50,952 nucleotides of DNA from Zoogloeaceae bacterium (GTDB lineage: Bacteria > Pseudomonadota > Gammaproteobacteria > Burkholderiales > Rhodocyclaceae): contig JAIRPW010000040.1 in the NCBI GenBank assembly GCA_031256795.1, positions 1-50,952 of the forward strand. The letters run 5' to 3'. The notes beneath the pieces were generated by a model. It was not told the origin of the DNA, did no database searches, and was given only the letters and a program-made list of their open reading frames with translations. Shown here piece after piece: positions 1-8,378 of this stretch. The translations under genes and the position numbers were made by a program. Every line of letters begins with the position of its first letter. Within the stretch, counting starts at the first letter, position 1.

Positions 1-590
1 ATCTTCGTATAGCCGTAGAGAGGCATGGTCTGGAATGGGTCGGTGAAATAGCGGTCATCCGTATTGGTGCGCACCGGGATGCGCGCGGCGACTCCGGCTT
101 TCAATTGCGACGGTTCCAGGCCCCATTGTTTGCGGGTGTAGTTCAGGAAAAACTTTTCGTACAGATCGCGCCCGACGGAAGCGAGCACCACGTCTTCGCT
201 CGTGCGAATCGGGTCGCGCGGCTCGCGCACGCGGGCGAAGAAGGATTCCGCTCCCGCCTCGTCGAGATTCCATCCGTACAGACGGTTGAGCGTGTCGCAG
301 TTGATCGGGAACGGGTAGGCGACGCCATTGACGACGCTGCGCACGCGATGCTCGTAAGGCCGCCATTCCGTGAACCGCGACAGGAAGTCAAAGACGCGCT
401 TATCCTTGGTGTGGAAAATGTGCGGGCCGTAACGGTGGATCAGCACGCCATGCGCGTCGGTTTCGTCATAGGCGTTCCCGGCGATGTGCGCGCGTTTCTC
501 GATGACCCGCACCGAACATCCCGCTTCCGCCAGCGCGCGGGCAACCGTGACGCCAGCGCAGCCGGCTCCGACGACGATGAAATCCATCAT
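1..590 (-). CDS. glf: UDP-galactopyranose mutase, N-terminal part (runs off left edge)
   Basis: This is a flavoenzyme that interconverts UDP-galactopyranose and UDP-galactofuranose, supplying galactofuranose for surface glycans. The product starts MMDFIVVGAGCAGVTVARAL, a Rossmann FAD-binding fingerprint (GAGCAG at residues 8-13), followed by the family's GNAYDE and HIFHT stretches and a later FLNYTRKQWG segment. About 196 codons are visible; the family is usually 370-390 residues, so the C-terminal half lies outside the window. The start at 590 overlaps the stop of the small upstream reading frame (ATGA), suggesting translational coupling. The neighbours are glycosyltransferases and methyltransferases, consistent with an O-antigen or capsule locus. 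Identification is firm from motifs; the exact start (590 or 587) is not. Confidence 0.9.
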   Translation of the reverse strand, partial: MMDFIVVGAGCAGVTVARALAEAGCSVRVIEKRAHIAGNAYDETDAHGVLIHRYGPHIFHTKDKRVFDFLSRFTEWRPYEHRVRSVVNGVAYPFPINCDTLNRLYGWNLDEAGAESFFARVREPRDPIRTSEDVVLASVGRDLYEKFFLNYTRKQWGLEPSQLKAGVAARIPVRTNTDDRYFTDPFQTMPLYGYTK

Positions 591-712
591 GGCCGTATTC
601 CCCATTTTTCGTGCCGTTTGCCTTTCAGGCCAAGAAGCCCGTCCGTGAATCCGGCGAGGAAGGCCCGCAGTTGCGAAAGTTTTGCCGGTGCTTTCAAGAT
701 TTCGGGCAGCAT
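587..712 (-). pseudogene. 41-codon remnant resembling a glycosyltransferase C-terminal tail
   Basis: This short frame begins MLPEILKAPAKLSQLRAFLA and ends GLKGKRHEKWGIRP, with its TGA overlapping the glf ATG. An AFLAGFTDGLLGLKGK-type amphipathic, basic tail is common at the C-termini of family 2 (rhamnosyltransferase-like) glycosyltransferases. An in-frame TAA lies two codons before the ATG, so no longer frame exists. I infer that it is the surviving end of a deleted glycosyltransferase gene that once preceded glf. It could instead be a real small peptide. No clear ribosome binding site is seen. Confidence 0.35.
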
Positions 713-970
713 GACATGTTAACTTACGTATAAGTCACTGGTGACGCGTCACGGGGATTTTAGCAGGAGGCTAGGCTTTGCATGAAAGAGCATAGTCAAA
801 AATATTGTCCGAAAAGCGGTTTTGCCCGGATTTGCCGCCAAGGCGGCTAATCGCGTACTATTCGCCGATCAGGCGGCCTGGATCATCAGGCCATCACGGG
901 CCTGGATCGACCAAACTTGACTACCCCTCGTCGATGGTAAAACAAACGGTTTCAAAAATTTGGGTAAGAA
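713..970. other. Non-coding spacer between divergent glycan genes
   Basis: No convincing gene is visible here. The stretch contains a perfect short inverted repeat, GCCGCC-AA-GGCGGC (834-847), and the decamer GGCCTGGATC twice about 28 bases apart. It separates the minus-strand glf side from the plus-strand methyltransferase-glycosyltransferase gene and presumably holds their promoters. I could not assign -35/-10 boxes with confidence. Confidence 0.3.
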
Positions 971-3076
971 ATGACAAAAAATTATGGTTTCGCTTGTCCC
1001 GGGCAAATAGATTCACTGCAAATCCATACAGCGGCGCAAGCTGGGGAATTTCAGCGTCTCTGGGGGCGCGAAGTCGACTATCTCCGTTTCGAGTGGGTTA
1101 CTCTTCCGGAGGAGCCGGATAAAAAACTGGCGGTCGATCTCGTGCTTCGCGCGCCCGACGGGCAATATAACCTGATTGTGATCGGGGCGCTGGTGGAAAC
1201 GGATAGCGTTCGTTTCCCTTCCTTTCTGCAAGGTTGGACGCCGGAGAACATTGGGCATTTGGCGGAAACCATTCTTGCCGAGACACGAAAAACGGTCAGG
1301 AACCGCGAAATTCGCGCCTTGCATCCTTCGCCGCGCCTGCCGGTATCGGAGATCGTCACGACCACCGAACGCATCGTTCCCGGTCTGCGCGATTACACCA
1401 CGGTTGTGAATCATATCAAGCGTTATAAATTCCTGCTTGATCACATTCGTCCCGGCAAAATTCTGGAATGCGCCTGCGGCTCCGGTTACGGCGCGGCGAT
1501 CCTTGCGCGGCTTGATGGCGTACAGAATTATCATGGCGTCGACCTGTCGGACATTGCCGTTTTCTTCGCCAACGGCAATGTGTGGGACGAACGGTTCAGC
1601 TTTCATGCCGTCGACCTGGCCGAACCCGCGCCTTGCCAGTACGAGAACGTCATTTCATTGGAGACCATCGAGCATGTGCCGAACCCTTATCGGTTCATTG
1701 AATTGCTGATCGGCAAGATGGCGTCCGGCGGTCAGCTGCTGTTGAGTCTTCCCGCTGAGACCTGGGGCGGTTCGCATCTCAATCCGTGGCATTTCTCCAA
1801 TTGGAACCGTAAGCGCCTGCTGCGTTTTCTCGATCAGTATTTCGAGGAAATAACGGTTTTCAACCAGAAACTTTCGCTGCTCGGCCCAACGACTTTCGAT
1901 GCTTCGGAGATAAGCGGCGGAGCGCCCGATGAAGATCGTGACGAAGTTTTCGTTTGTATCCTGCGCAAGCCACGGCGAAATCGCCGTCCGGCCATCGTCG
2001 TGAAGCGGCTCAAGGCGCTCGGCGACGTCATCTGGATAACGCCGATCCTGCGCGCGTTGCGCCGTTTGCATCCGGAACACGACTTGATCGTCGTCAGCGA
2101 AAAAACCGAAGTGTTCTTGCGTAATCCGGATGTCGATCTCGTATTCGGCCCGCAGTACGAACCCTCGCGGGGCGATCGAGTGATCGACCTCGATTGGGCT
2201 TACGAACGGCGCAGACAGTTGCATCTGCTCGACGCCTACGCGGATGTCGCGGACATTCCGCTGCTTTCGCGCGAGCCTGCGCTGTATCCATCGTTCCGGG
2301 ATCATGGGGTTTGTGCCGACGTCGTCCGGAAGTATTTCGGAACGGCGGACGTCCAATACCTGCTGGCCGTACACATGCAGGCGAATTCGCCCGATCGCGT
2401 CTGGCCGCAAGAGTATTGGAAACGATTGCTGCAACGGCTTCTGGATGAAAACTCCGCCCTGGGAATGATCGTTCTGGGGCATGACAAGGATTTCAATACG
2501 GTCGATATTGGCCTTTGCTCGAACCGGATACTCGACATGACAAGCAAGCTCGACGTCATGCGGAGCGCGGTCATGCTCTCTTTTTGCGATTTGTTGCTGG
2601 CCCCGGACTCCGGCGTGCTGCATATTGCCGCCGCGATGCACACGCCCGCGCTGGGGTTGTTTTCAATGGCCGATCCGGCGACGCGTCTGCCGTTTTCCGC
2701 GCGATGCCGGGCAATCTGGGCGGACGTCGAATGCCGTGGATGTCTGGCGGGCGTCGCGGCGGAAAAGGTTCCGCGCTGCCCCAGGGGACATGCGGAATGT
2801 ATGGAAAAAATCGACGTGGAAACCGTTTTTGCCGAGGCTGTCCGAATGCTCGCAAGCGGCATGCCGAATCGATGGCGAGACCGCTGTGGACGGTCGAACG
2901 AACTGAATGGTATCGAATCGAAAGCATTTTCACTGTCTTCCAGGGTCGCCACGCCGATCCCCGTGTTTGTCAAAAAAGCATATGTCCGATTGATCGGCAT
3001 CGGTTCCAGCTACAAATTTAGATTCGTGGTTCGTTTCGTAAATTTGCTTCTGAACCTGCTCACGAAACGAAGTTGA
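971..3076 (+). CDS. Bifunctional SAM methyltransferase / heptosyltransferase-type (GT9) glycosyltransferase
   Basis: This is a 701-residue two-domain protein. Residues about 135-330 form a class I SAM-dependent methyltransferase: motif I is ILECACGSGYGAA (164-176), followed by the acidic GVDLS turn and a SLETIEHVPNP post-motif typical of Methyltransf_11/25. Residues about 341-630 form a GT9 (ADP-heptose-LPS heptosyltransferase) domain, with the N-terminal VVKRLKALGDVIWITPILRA motif and the PDSGVLHIAAAMHTP donor-site motif (545-559). Residues 1-130 match nothing I recognise. The gene probably modifies and extends an LPS or S-layer glycan. It converges on the next gene, and the two stop ends overlap by 17 bases. 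The start is ATG at 971 with a weak GGGTAAG ribosome binding site. Domain calls are firm; the substrate is unknown. Confidence 0.85.
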   Translation: MTKNYGFACPGQIDSLQIHTAAQAGEFQRLWGREVDYLRFEWVTLPEEPDKKLAVDLVLRAPDGQYNLIVIGALVETDSVRFPSFLQGWTPENIGHLAETILAETRKTVRNREIRALHPSPRLPVSEIVTTTERIVPGLRDYTTVVNHIKRYKFLLDHIRPGKILECACGSGYGAAILARLDGVQNYHGVDLSDIAVFFANGNVWDERFSFHAVDLAEPAPCQYENVISLETIEHVPNPYRFIELLIGKMASGGQLLLSLPAETWGGSHLNPWHFSNWNRKRLLRFLDQYFEEITVFNQKLSLLGPTTFDASEISGGAPDEDRDEVFVCILRKPRRNRRPAIVVKRLKALGDVIWITPILRALRRLHPEHDLIVVSEKTEVFLRNPDVDLVFGPQYEPSRGDRVIDLDWAYERRRQLHLLDAYADVADIPLLSREPALYPSFRDHGVCADVVRKYFGTADVQYLLAVHMQANSPDRVWPQEYWKRLLQRLLDENSALGMIVLGHDKDFNTVDIGLCSNRILDMTSKLDVMRSAVMLSFCDLLLAPDSGVLHIAAAMHTPALGLFSMADPATRLPFSARCRAIWADVECRGCLAGVAAEKVPRCPRGHAECMEKIDVETVFAEAVRMLASGMPNRWRDRCGRSNELNGIESKAFSLSSRVATPIPVFVKKAYVRLIGIGSSYKFRFVVRFVNLLLNLLTKRS

Positions 3077-3965
3077 TGTTGGAATCCTGCCTTTCGGGAA
3101 TTTTCCCCGACGCCCCTTTCAGGCCGTCGACGACTCCGCGAAAAATCATTTTCAAATTCTGGAACCGCTCTTTGACAAGAAGCGCGCCAACCAGAACTTT
3201 TGTCGATATATAAATGAAGCACGCCACTTTCCAGGAAGATCGAATCCATTTTTCACGAAAGAGCAGTATCGCGTTGCGATAGCGGTAGTAATAGCGTATC
3301 GGACCATGAATGGTGAACACAAGCCCCAGTAATACGATGGCTCTGTTGCCCAGGCTGTGGCGCATAACGGCGTCGTGTACGCCATAACATCGATAACCAA
3401 GGTTGCGGGCGCGGAAACACCATTCGATGTCCACATAGTCGATGAACAGGTCTTCCCTCATTTTTCCCACGCGCTGGAAAATGTCCATAGGAATCAGGCT
3501 GCCCGACGCGATGAGCTGGTCAACTTCAACGACCGGATCGTCGGGCGACGAATGGATTCGTTTCGACAGAATTCCACTGAGACGAACGAAAGGCGTAATA
3601 TCCAAGCCGTGTTGATCGTCCATGTAGCGCGGCCCGACGCAAGCGGCGTCCGGTTTGTCTTTCAGGGCGGCCAACAGGCAGACAACCATGCCGTCGTCGG
3701 CGATGCTGTCCTGATCCATGAGCAGGACATGGCTCGCGTTCAATTGTTCCGCGAGTTCGATCCCTTCGTTTTGTGCCTTGGCAATACCGCGATTTTCCCC
3801 AAGGGAAAGAAAATGAATACCCGCTTCCTCCGGGACAAACCGGGGTTCATTGCCATTGTTGACAACGATGATTTCAGCGACTTGCGGCCGTAGCGCAGCA
3901 ATGGAGCGCGCCAATTGCGGCAATACCGGCTTGTATGAAACGATAATGGCGGCTATTTGTTCCAT
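3060..3965 (-). CDS. Family 2 glycosyltransferase, rhamnosyltransferase-like
   Basis: The predicted 301-residue cytoplasmic or membrane-associated transferase begins MEQIAAIIVSYKP, the usual GT2 beta-strand start. It has VVNNGNE, then LGENRGIAKAQNEGI, and the metal-binding DQD at residues 84-86. A later FIDYVDIEWCFRARNLGYRC segment is characteristic of the RfbF/rhamnosyltransferase subgroup. The last 60 residues are hydrophobic and basic, suggesting membrane association. I chose ATG at 3965; a GTG at 4007 would add 14 residues that do not look like the family. The gene overlaps the convergent methyltransferase-glycosyltransferase by 17 bases. Sugar specificity cannot be read from sequence; rhamnose is the best guess. 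Confidence 0.85.
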   Translation of the reverse strand: MEQIAAIIVSYKPVLPQLARSIAALRPQVAEIIVVNNGNEPRFVPEEAGIHFLSLGENRGIAKAQNEGIELAEQLNASHVLLMDQDSIADDGMVVCLLAALKDKPDAACVGPRYMDDQHGLDITPFVRLSGILSKRIHSSPDDPVVEVDQLIASGSLIPMDIFQRVGKMREDLFIDYVDIEWCFRARNLGYRCYGVHDAVMRHSLGNRAIVLLGLVFTIHGPIRYYYRYRNAILLFREKWIRSSWKVACFIYISTKVLVGALLVKERFQNLKMIFRGVVDGLKGASGKIPERQDSNINFVS

Positions 3966-4096
3966 GTGCGTTCGCCAAAAATGCGTAACATATTCATCGC
4001 TCAACACCGCCTATTTGCCGCCACCGTTCCAAATCGGAAAGCAGGCGAACGAAGAACATCAGGCATGGTCTCATGGCAACGCATGTTCATGATGGC

Positions 4097-4823
4097 CTAT
4101 CTTTCGGAATCCGGACTCCCGGTGATGACGACAGCCACTTGTTCTCCGAATTTGTTATAGGCGATGTATCGGCATCCAAAACCCGTCGCGTCGAGGAATT
4201 CCCTGAAAGCCTTGTGTTCATGGTTCTGCCAGCCCGGATAATTGAAATACTCGTCGAAGACAAGTACCGTGCCGGCGCGGATACGCGGCGCAAGATTACG
4301 GAATACGGATACCGTGCTTGAATATAAATCACAGTCGACGTGAATCAGGCTGGCCGTGCCCTGAACGTCTTGCAGGAATTTCGGTAAGGTATCGTCAAAC
4401 AAGCCCTTGTACAGCACACAATTTGGCTCGAAATTCAATTTTTCGCCGGATACGTCAAAAGCGCCTTCGGGAAAATCGTTACGCCAGAATTCGGGTAGGC
4501 CGGTAAATGTGTCGAAACCGTAGACCTTGCCTGGCGCAAAATGCCGGGCAAGCAGGTTCAGCGATTCTCCTCTGTAGACGCCCAGTTCACACATAAACTT
4601 TTCTCCCTGGGGGGGGGGCGTCATCCATTGCGCCAAATGCGGTCTTCATGACTTCCAACCGCGACGAACAGGGTTTCGCGTCGTACATGAACGCGTCGAC
4701 GAATGATGCGGACGCCGAGGTCGCCTGTATTATCCTGTTCAACTCCAAGTCATTCACGATCCGGACGGCGGCGGCGCGAAGCAGACGGGCGGACAGATTG
4801 CCGATCTTTTGTTTCCAGCGCAT
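4097..4823 (-). pseudogene. TylF-type O-methyltransferase, frameshifted in a C10 tract
   Basis: Two overlapping frames make one gene. The first starts at ATG 4823, one base after the xthA stop (TGATATG), and reads MRWKQKIGNLSARLLRAAAV through to MDDAPPP. The second carries the catalytic part from GEKFMCELGVYRGESLNLL onward, with the VDCDLYSSTVSVF and VLVFDEYFNYPGW motifs typical of macrocin-O-methyltransferase (TylF)-like sugar methyltransferases. The junction is a run of ten C on the coding strand (4609-4618). Nine would restore a single protein of about 241 residues. As written, the upstream frame ends shortly after the tract, and only a truncated 179-residue form from TTG 4636 could be made. 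The cause is a sequencing error, a fixed pseudogene or phase variation. Confidence 0.75.
4609..4618. repeat. Homopolymer of ten G (C on the coding strand)
   Basis: Ten consecutive G on the plus strand sit inside the O-methyltransferase reading frame, exactly where the frame breaks. Tracts of this length in glycan-modification genes are classic slipped-strand mispairing sites. No other run of this length was noticed in the window. Confidence 0.95.
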
Positions 4824-4824
4824 A

Positions 4825-5604
4825 TCAATTTCCAAGGCTGACCCAGATTGGCGCGTGGTCGGACGGGCGTTCCCAGGCGCGCAAATGCCGATCAATCCCC
4901 GCCGCGCGCGCGCGGACGCGCAATGGTTCGGAGAGCAAAATGTGATCAATGCGCCAGCCGTGATTTTTCTGGAAACAGGCCATGCGGTAATCCCATTGGG
5001 AAAAACTTTTTTCCGGCTGCGGGAAAAGCCGGAAGCTATCTTTCAGACCCAGACTCAATAATGCGCGAAAGGCTTGCCGTTCGGCGGGCGAACACAAAAT
5101 GCTATCCCGCAATTTCTCCGGCGCATAGACGTCTGCGTCTTCCGGCGCAATATTAAAATCCCCGCAAAGAGCGAGAAGCGGATAACGCGCGATCTCTTCC
5201 TTCAGCCACTCCGTAAGCGCGGCCATCCAGGAAAGTTTATAGGCAAATTTGCTGCTTTCCAGCGCTTCGCCATTGGGAAAATAGGCAGAGATCACCCGCA
5301 ATTCTCCCACGCCTGCCGCGATCAGGCGCTGCTGCGGATCAGGGAAAAGCGGATTGCCTCTTTGAATATCGCGCGGCGTCCCTAAAGAGGAGCGAATCAG
5401 AAGCGCGACGCCATTATAGGTTTTCTGCCCGCAAAAAACCGCTTGATAACCCGCTTCCAGTAACGGCTCCGCCGGGAAATTTCTGTCCTCAAGTTTTAAT
5501 TCCTGCAACGCGATAATATCGGGCGCGTCTTTCTCCCGCAGCCAGTCCAGAAGATGCGGCAAGCGCACTTTGAGACTATTAACATTCCAGCTGGCGATTT
5601 TCAC
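4825..5604 (-). CDS. xthA: Exodeoxyribonuclease III (AP endonuclease)
   Basis: This 259-residue Mg-dependent enzyme cleaves DNA 5' of abasic sites and removes 3' blocks in base excision repair. It shows the exonuclease III/APE1 signatures in order: MKIASWNVNSLKVRL at the N-terminus, the metal ligand in LQELKLED, the GDFNIAPEDADVY block, RIDHILLS, and the C-terminal RPSDHAPIWV catalytic His. Length is normal for bacterial ExoIII (about 260-270). The methyltransferase frame starts one base after its stop, so the two may be co-transcribed although functionally unrelated. The gene upstream (5618-6175) ends 13 bases before the xthA start. Confidence 0.95.
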   Translation of the reverse strand: MKIASWNVNSLKVRLPHLLDWLREKDAPDIIALQELKLEDRNFPAEPLLEAGYQAVFCGQKTYNGVALLIRSSLGTPRDIQRGNPLFPDPQQRLIAAGVGELRVISAYFPNGEALESSKFAYKLSWMAALTEWLKEEIARYPLLALCGDFNIAPEDADVYAPEKLRDSILCSPAERQAFRALLSLGLKDSFRLFPQPEKSFSQWDYRMACFQKNHGWRIDHILLSEPLRVRARAAGIDRHLRAWERPSDHAPIWVSLGN

Positions 5605-5617
5605 GCGCTCTGCCGCC

Positions 5618-6175
5618 TCACTTCGCGTTTGCGGGAGGGGCGGAGGCCGCCCCGTCCGGGCTGGCCGCGTCTTTCACGGGCGTTTCCTTCGGATAGCCCG
5701 CGAGGTCTAGCGCGTTTTGGTATGCGCCAGACTCAAAGCCGGAAAACTTCTGCCGTCCGATGGCGGCGCTGGGTACGGATGTTCCGCCAAAAAGATGCTT
5801 CATCGCGGTGAGATCATCTTCGGTCTGAATCAAAATTTCACGGAATGGCACTCCGCGCCGCGTGAGAAGCGCGCGCGCTTCGGCGCAGGCCGGACAATCC
5901 GCGCCGGTGTAAAGCACAACCGGAAATTTGCGCGCGGCCTCGCGGGCGGCGAAAGGCATATCCGTTTCGGGTTTTGCTGTGTCTGAAACGGGTTTACGCC
6001 CGCTGCGAGTAACATTTTTGACACTCCCCGGCGGCGGCGTATCGGAAATAATCGTAGTTCCGGTCGCGGGGTCTTTCCAGCTATAGACTTGCGCCATTGC
6101 GGCAGGCGATAAAAACGTCAGCGCCGCGAACGCGGCGGGAAAAATATACCTACGGGAAAGCGGGGAAGGGAACAT
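5618..6175 (-). CDS. Secreted DUF4124/glutaredoxin-like protein
   Basis: The start is ATG 6175, preceded by CAGGAGTTTTTT, a good ribosome binding site; the longer frame from 6196 lacks one. The 185-residue product has a signal peptide (basic MFPSPLSRRY, hydrophobic AFAALTFL, cleavage after AMA). A DUF4124-like stretch QVYSWKDPATGTTIISDTPP follows. A thioredoxin-fold segment then carries VVLYTGADCPACAEARALL, a CPAC redox motif, and a later SVPSAAIG cis-Pro region. The C-terminus is Ala/Pro-rich. I infer a periplasmic thiol-redox protein. The exact function is unknown. It probably shares a transcript with xthA. Confidence 0.8.
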   Translation of the reverse strand: MFPSPLSRRYIFPAAFAALTFLSPAAMAQVYSWKDPATGTTIISDTPPPGSVKNVTRSGRKPVSDTAKPETDMPFAAREAARKFPVVLYTGADCPACAEARALLTRRGVPFREILIQTEDDLTAMKHLFGGTSVPSAAIGRQKFSGFESGAYQNALDLAGYPKETPVKDAASPDGAASAPPANAK

Positions 6176-6204
6176 AAAAAACTCCTGAAGCGTCAATACG
6201 GAAT

Positions 6205-8313
6205 TCAGGACGCAATCGTAGCACTTTGCATCCCGTTGTGGCGCAAGAGCGCGTCTGGCGAAGGCGCTCTTTTACGAAAAGCGACAAAAGACGAAAGCGC
6301 GGGGCGGCTGCCGCCCGTCGCGAGAATTTCCCGCAGAAAGCGCGCCCCGGTGGCGGCGTCCAGAATGCTGCCGTTTTTCGCGCGCGCTTCCTCAAAGGCG
6401 GCGTAGGCGTCGGCGGAAAGCACTTCCGCCCACTTGTAGCTGTAATATCCCGCCGCATAGCCGCCGCCAAAGATATGGGAAAAACTATTGGGAAAACGCT
6501 GCCACTTCGGCGGAAAAAGCACGGCGGCTTCCGCGCGCACGGCCTCCAGGAGCGCGAAAATATCATCGGTATCCGGGGAAAAGGCGCTGTGCAGCAGCAT
6601 GTCGAAAAGCGCGAATTCCATTTGCCGCATGGTCTGCAATCCGATCTGAAAATTCCGCGCGGCGCGCATCCGTTCAAAAAGCGCGCGCGGCAACGCCTCG
6701 CCTGTTTCCGTATGCGCGGTTATGTCGCGCAGCACTTCCCATTCCCAGGCAAAATTTTCCATGAACTGCGAAGGCAATTCCACCGCGTCCCATTCCACGC
6801 CGTCAATGCCAGAGATTCCGGATTCTTCTACCTGAGTTAAAAGATGATGCAGGGCGTGCCCCGTTTCATGAAAAAGCGTTTCTACTTCCGCGTGGGTGAA
6901 GGTTGCGTGATTTTGCCCAACGGGACGGGAGAAATTACAGACAATGCAGGCAAGAGGAAGAGCAAGCGGCCCGCTCCTCATACGCTGACGGCTGATCAGG
7001 CCATCCATCCACGCGCCGCCGCGCTTGGTTTCCCGCGCGTAAAGATCCAGATAAAAAGCGCCCAGCGGCGCGCCGTCCTGCGTCTCCAGACGATAAAAGC
7101 GCACGCTTTCTTCCCAGACCGAGGCGTCGGCTTCACGAACGCGCACGCCATAGAGCCGTTCAATGACAGAAAAAAGGCCAGACAGAACTTCAGGCTCACG
7201 GAAGTAAGCGCGCACTTCTTGTTCAGAAAAATCATAACGCGCCTGACGTAGTTTTTCCGAAGCAAAGGGGACGTCCCAGGGTTGAAGGTCAGAAAGTCCC
7301 AGATGTTCGGAAGCAAAAGCGGAAAGCTCTTGTAAATCGCGTTCGGCAAAAGGCCGGGCGCGCCGCGCCATATCGCGCAAAAATTGGAGCGCCTGTTCGG
7401 GGGTTTGAACCATTTTGGCGGACAGGGAAACTTCCGCGTAATTTTTGAACCCCAGAATCCGCGCTTTTTCCGTTTTCAAACGCAGAATTTGCCGCATGAC
7501 CGGCGCGTTATCCCATTCCGGGCGGCTTCCCGCGTCGGAAAATTCAGAAGCGCGTATCGCATAGGCGCGATACATCTCATAACGCAGAGTCCGATTTTCC
7601 GCATACTGCATAAAAGGCGTCCAGGAAGGGGCGTGCAGGGTAAATTTCCAGCCCGCCTCTTTTCCGTTCGCTTCACGCGCGGCGTCCAGAGCCTCCTTTG
7701 GCAGACCGGAAAGATCGGCGGGATCGGTTATGGAAAGCGAGAAGGCGTTGGTGGCGTCCAGAAGGTTCTCCGAAAATTTTGCGCCCAGCTGCGCAAGCTC
7801 TTCTTGCAGCGCGAGAAAGCGCGGCTTGTCTTTTTCGGAAAGATCGGCTCCAGATAAACGGAAATCACGGAGTTCGTTGTTGACGAGCTGCTGGCGGGCG
7901 GCGGAGAGCGTCTGGAATTCAGCGCTTTGCCGCAGCGCTTTATATTTTTCAAAGATCGCAAGATTCTGCCCCAGTTCGCTGTAGAAGCGCGAAACCTCCG
8001 GGAGCGCCGCGTTATAGGCTTTGCGCCAGTCTGCCGTATCCATAACCGCGTGAAAATGTCCGGCGACTCCCCAGGCGCGGGCAAGCGGCGTAAGCGCCTC
8101 CGCAAGCGGAGCGGCAAAATCCTCCCAACTGGCGGGAATGCCGGGAGCGGCGAGCTGCCGAAGTTTCGCGCGGGCGTCGGCAATGAGCGCGGTGATTGCC
8201 GGTTCGACATGGTCGGGCATGACGCGCGCAAAATCCGGGAGCGCGTCGTCACCAACAAAAAGCGGATTGGAAAGGAGGGGGACGGCAGAAGAAAAAGCGG
8301 ATGATGAAAGCAT
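6205..8313 (-). CDS. prlC: Oligopeptidase A (M3 zinc metallopeptidase)
   Basis: This cytoplasmic M3-family peptidase degrades short peptides, including cleaved signal peptides. I chose ATG 8313 (MLSSSAFSSAVPLLSNPLF), giving 702 residues against about 680 in Escherichia coli. The longer frame from 8457 would overlap the divergent exbB gene and adds a low-complexity basic head. The HExxH zinc site is HETGH, with His482, Glu483 and His486. It is followed by the conserved GIDGVEWDAVELPSQFMENF block, where the third ligand Glu is expected. A C-terminal FGGGYAAGYYSYKWAEVLS motif is typical of the family. The gene is transcribed divergently from exbB. Confidence 0.93.
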   Translation of the reverse strand: MLSSSAFSSAVPLLSNPLFVGDDALPDFARVMPDHVEPAITALIADARAKLRQLAAPGIPASWEDFAAPLAEALTPLARAWGVAGHFHAVMDTADWRKAYNAALPEVSRFYSELGQNLAIFEKYKALRQSAEFQTLSAARQQLVNNELRDFRLSGADLSEKDKPRFLALQEELAQLGAKFSENLLDATNAFSLSITDPADLSGLPKEALDAAREANGKEAGWKFTLHAPSWTPFMQYAENRTLRYEMYRAYAIRASEFSDAGSRPEWDNAPVMRQILRLKTEKARILGFKNYAEVSLSAKMVQTPEQALQFLRDMARRARPFAERDLQELSAFASEHLGLSDLQPWDVPFASEKLRQARYDFSEQEVRAYFREPEVLSGLFSVIERLYGVRVREADASVWEESVRFYRLETQDGAPLGAFYLDLYARETKRGGAWMDGLISRQRMRSGPLALPLACIVCNFSRPVGQNHATFTHAEVETLFHETGHALHHLLTQVEESGISGIDGVEWDAVELPSQFMENFAWEWEVLRDITAHTETGEALPRALFERMRAARNFQIGLQTMRQMEFALFDMLLHSAFSPDTDDIFALLEAVRAEAAVLFPPKWQRFPNSFSHIFGGGYAAGYYSYKWAEVLSADAYAAFEEARAKNGSILDAATGARFLREILATGGSRPALSSFVAFRKRAPSPDALLRHNGMQSATIAS

Positions 8314-8378
8314 GTGAGGGAGAAATACAGGAAAAATGACCGCTATAATAACGCGCTCTTTTTTATGCGGGAGGTCTT

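Noticed and set aside
872-908. Repeated GGCCTGGATC decamer as a possible CRISPR or iteron
   Set aside because: Only two copies, too short and without regular spacers; no array is present in the window.
805-1122. 105-codon plus-strand frame over the start of the methyltransferase-glycosyltransferase gene
   Set aside because: Shadow of the real frame from 971, with no conserved motif and codon use that does not fit the region.
1655-2641. 328-codon minus-strand frame inside the methyltransferase-glycosyltransferase gene
   Set aside because: Long only because of GC-rich third positions; the plus-strand frame has clear domain motifs and this one has none.
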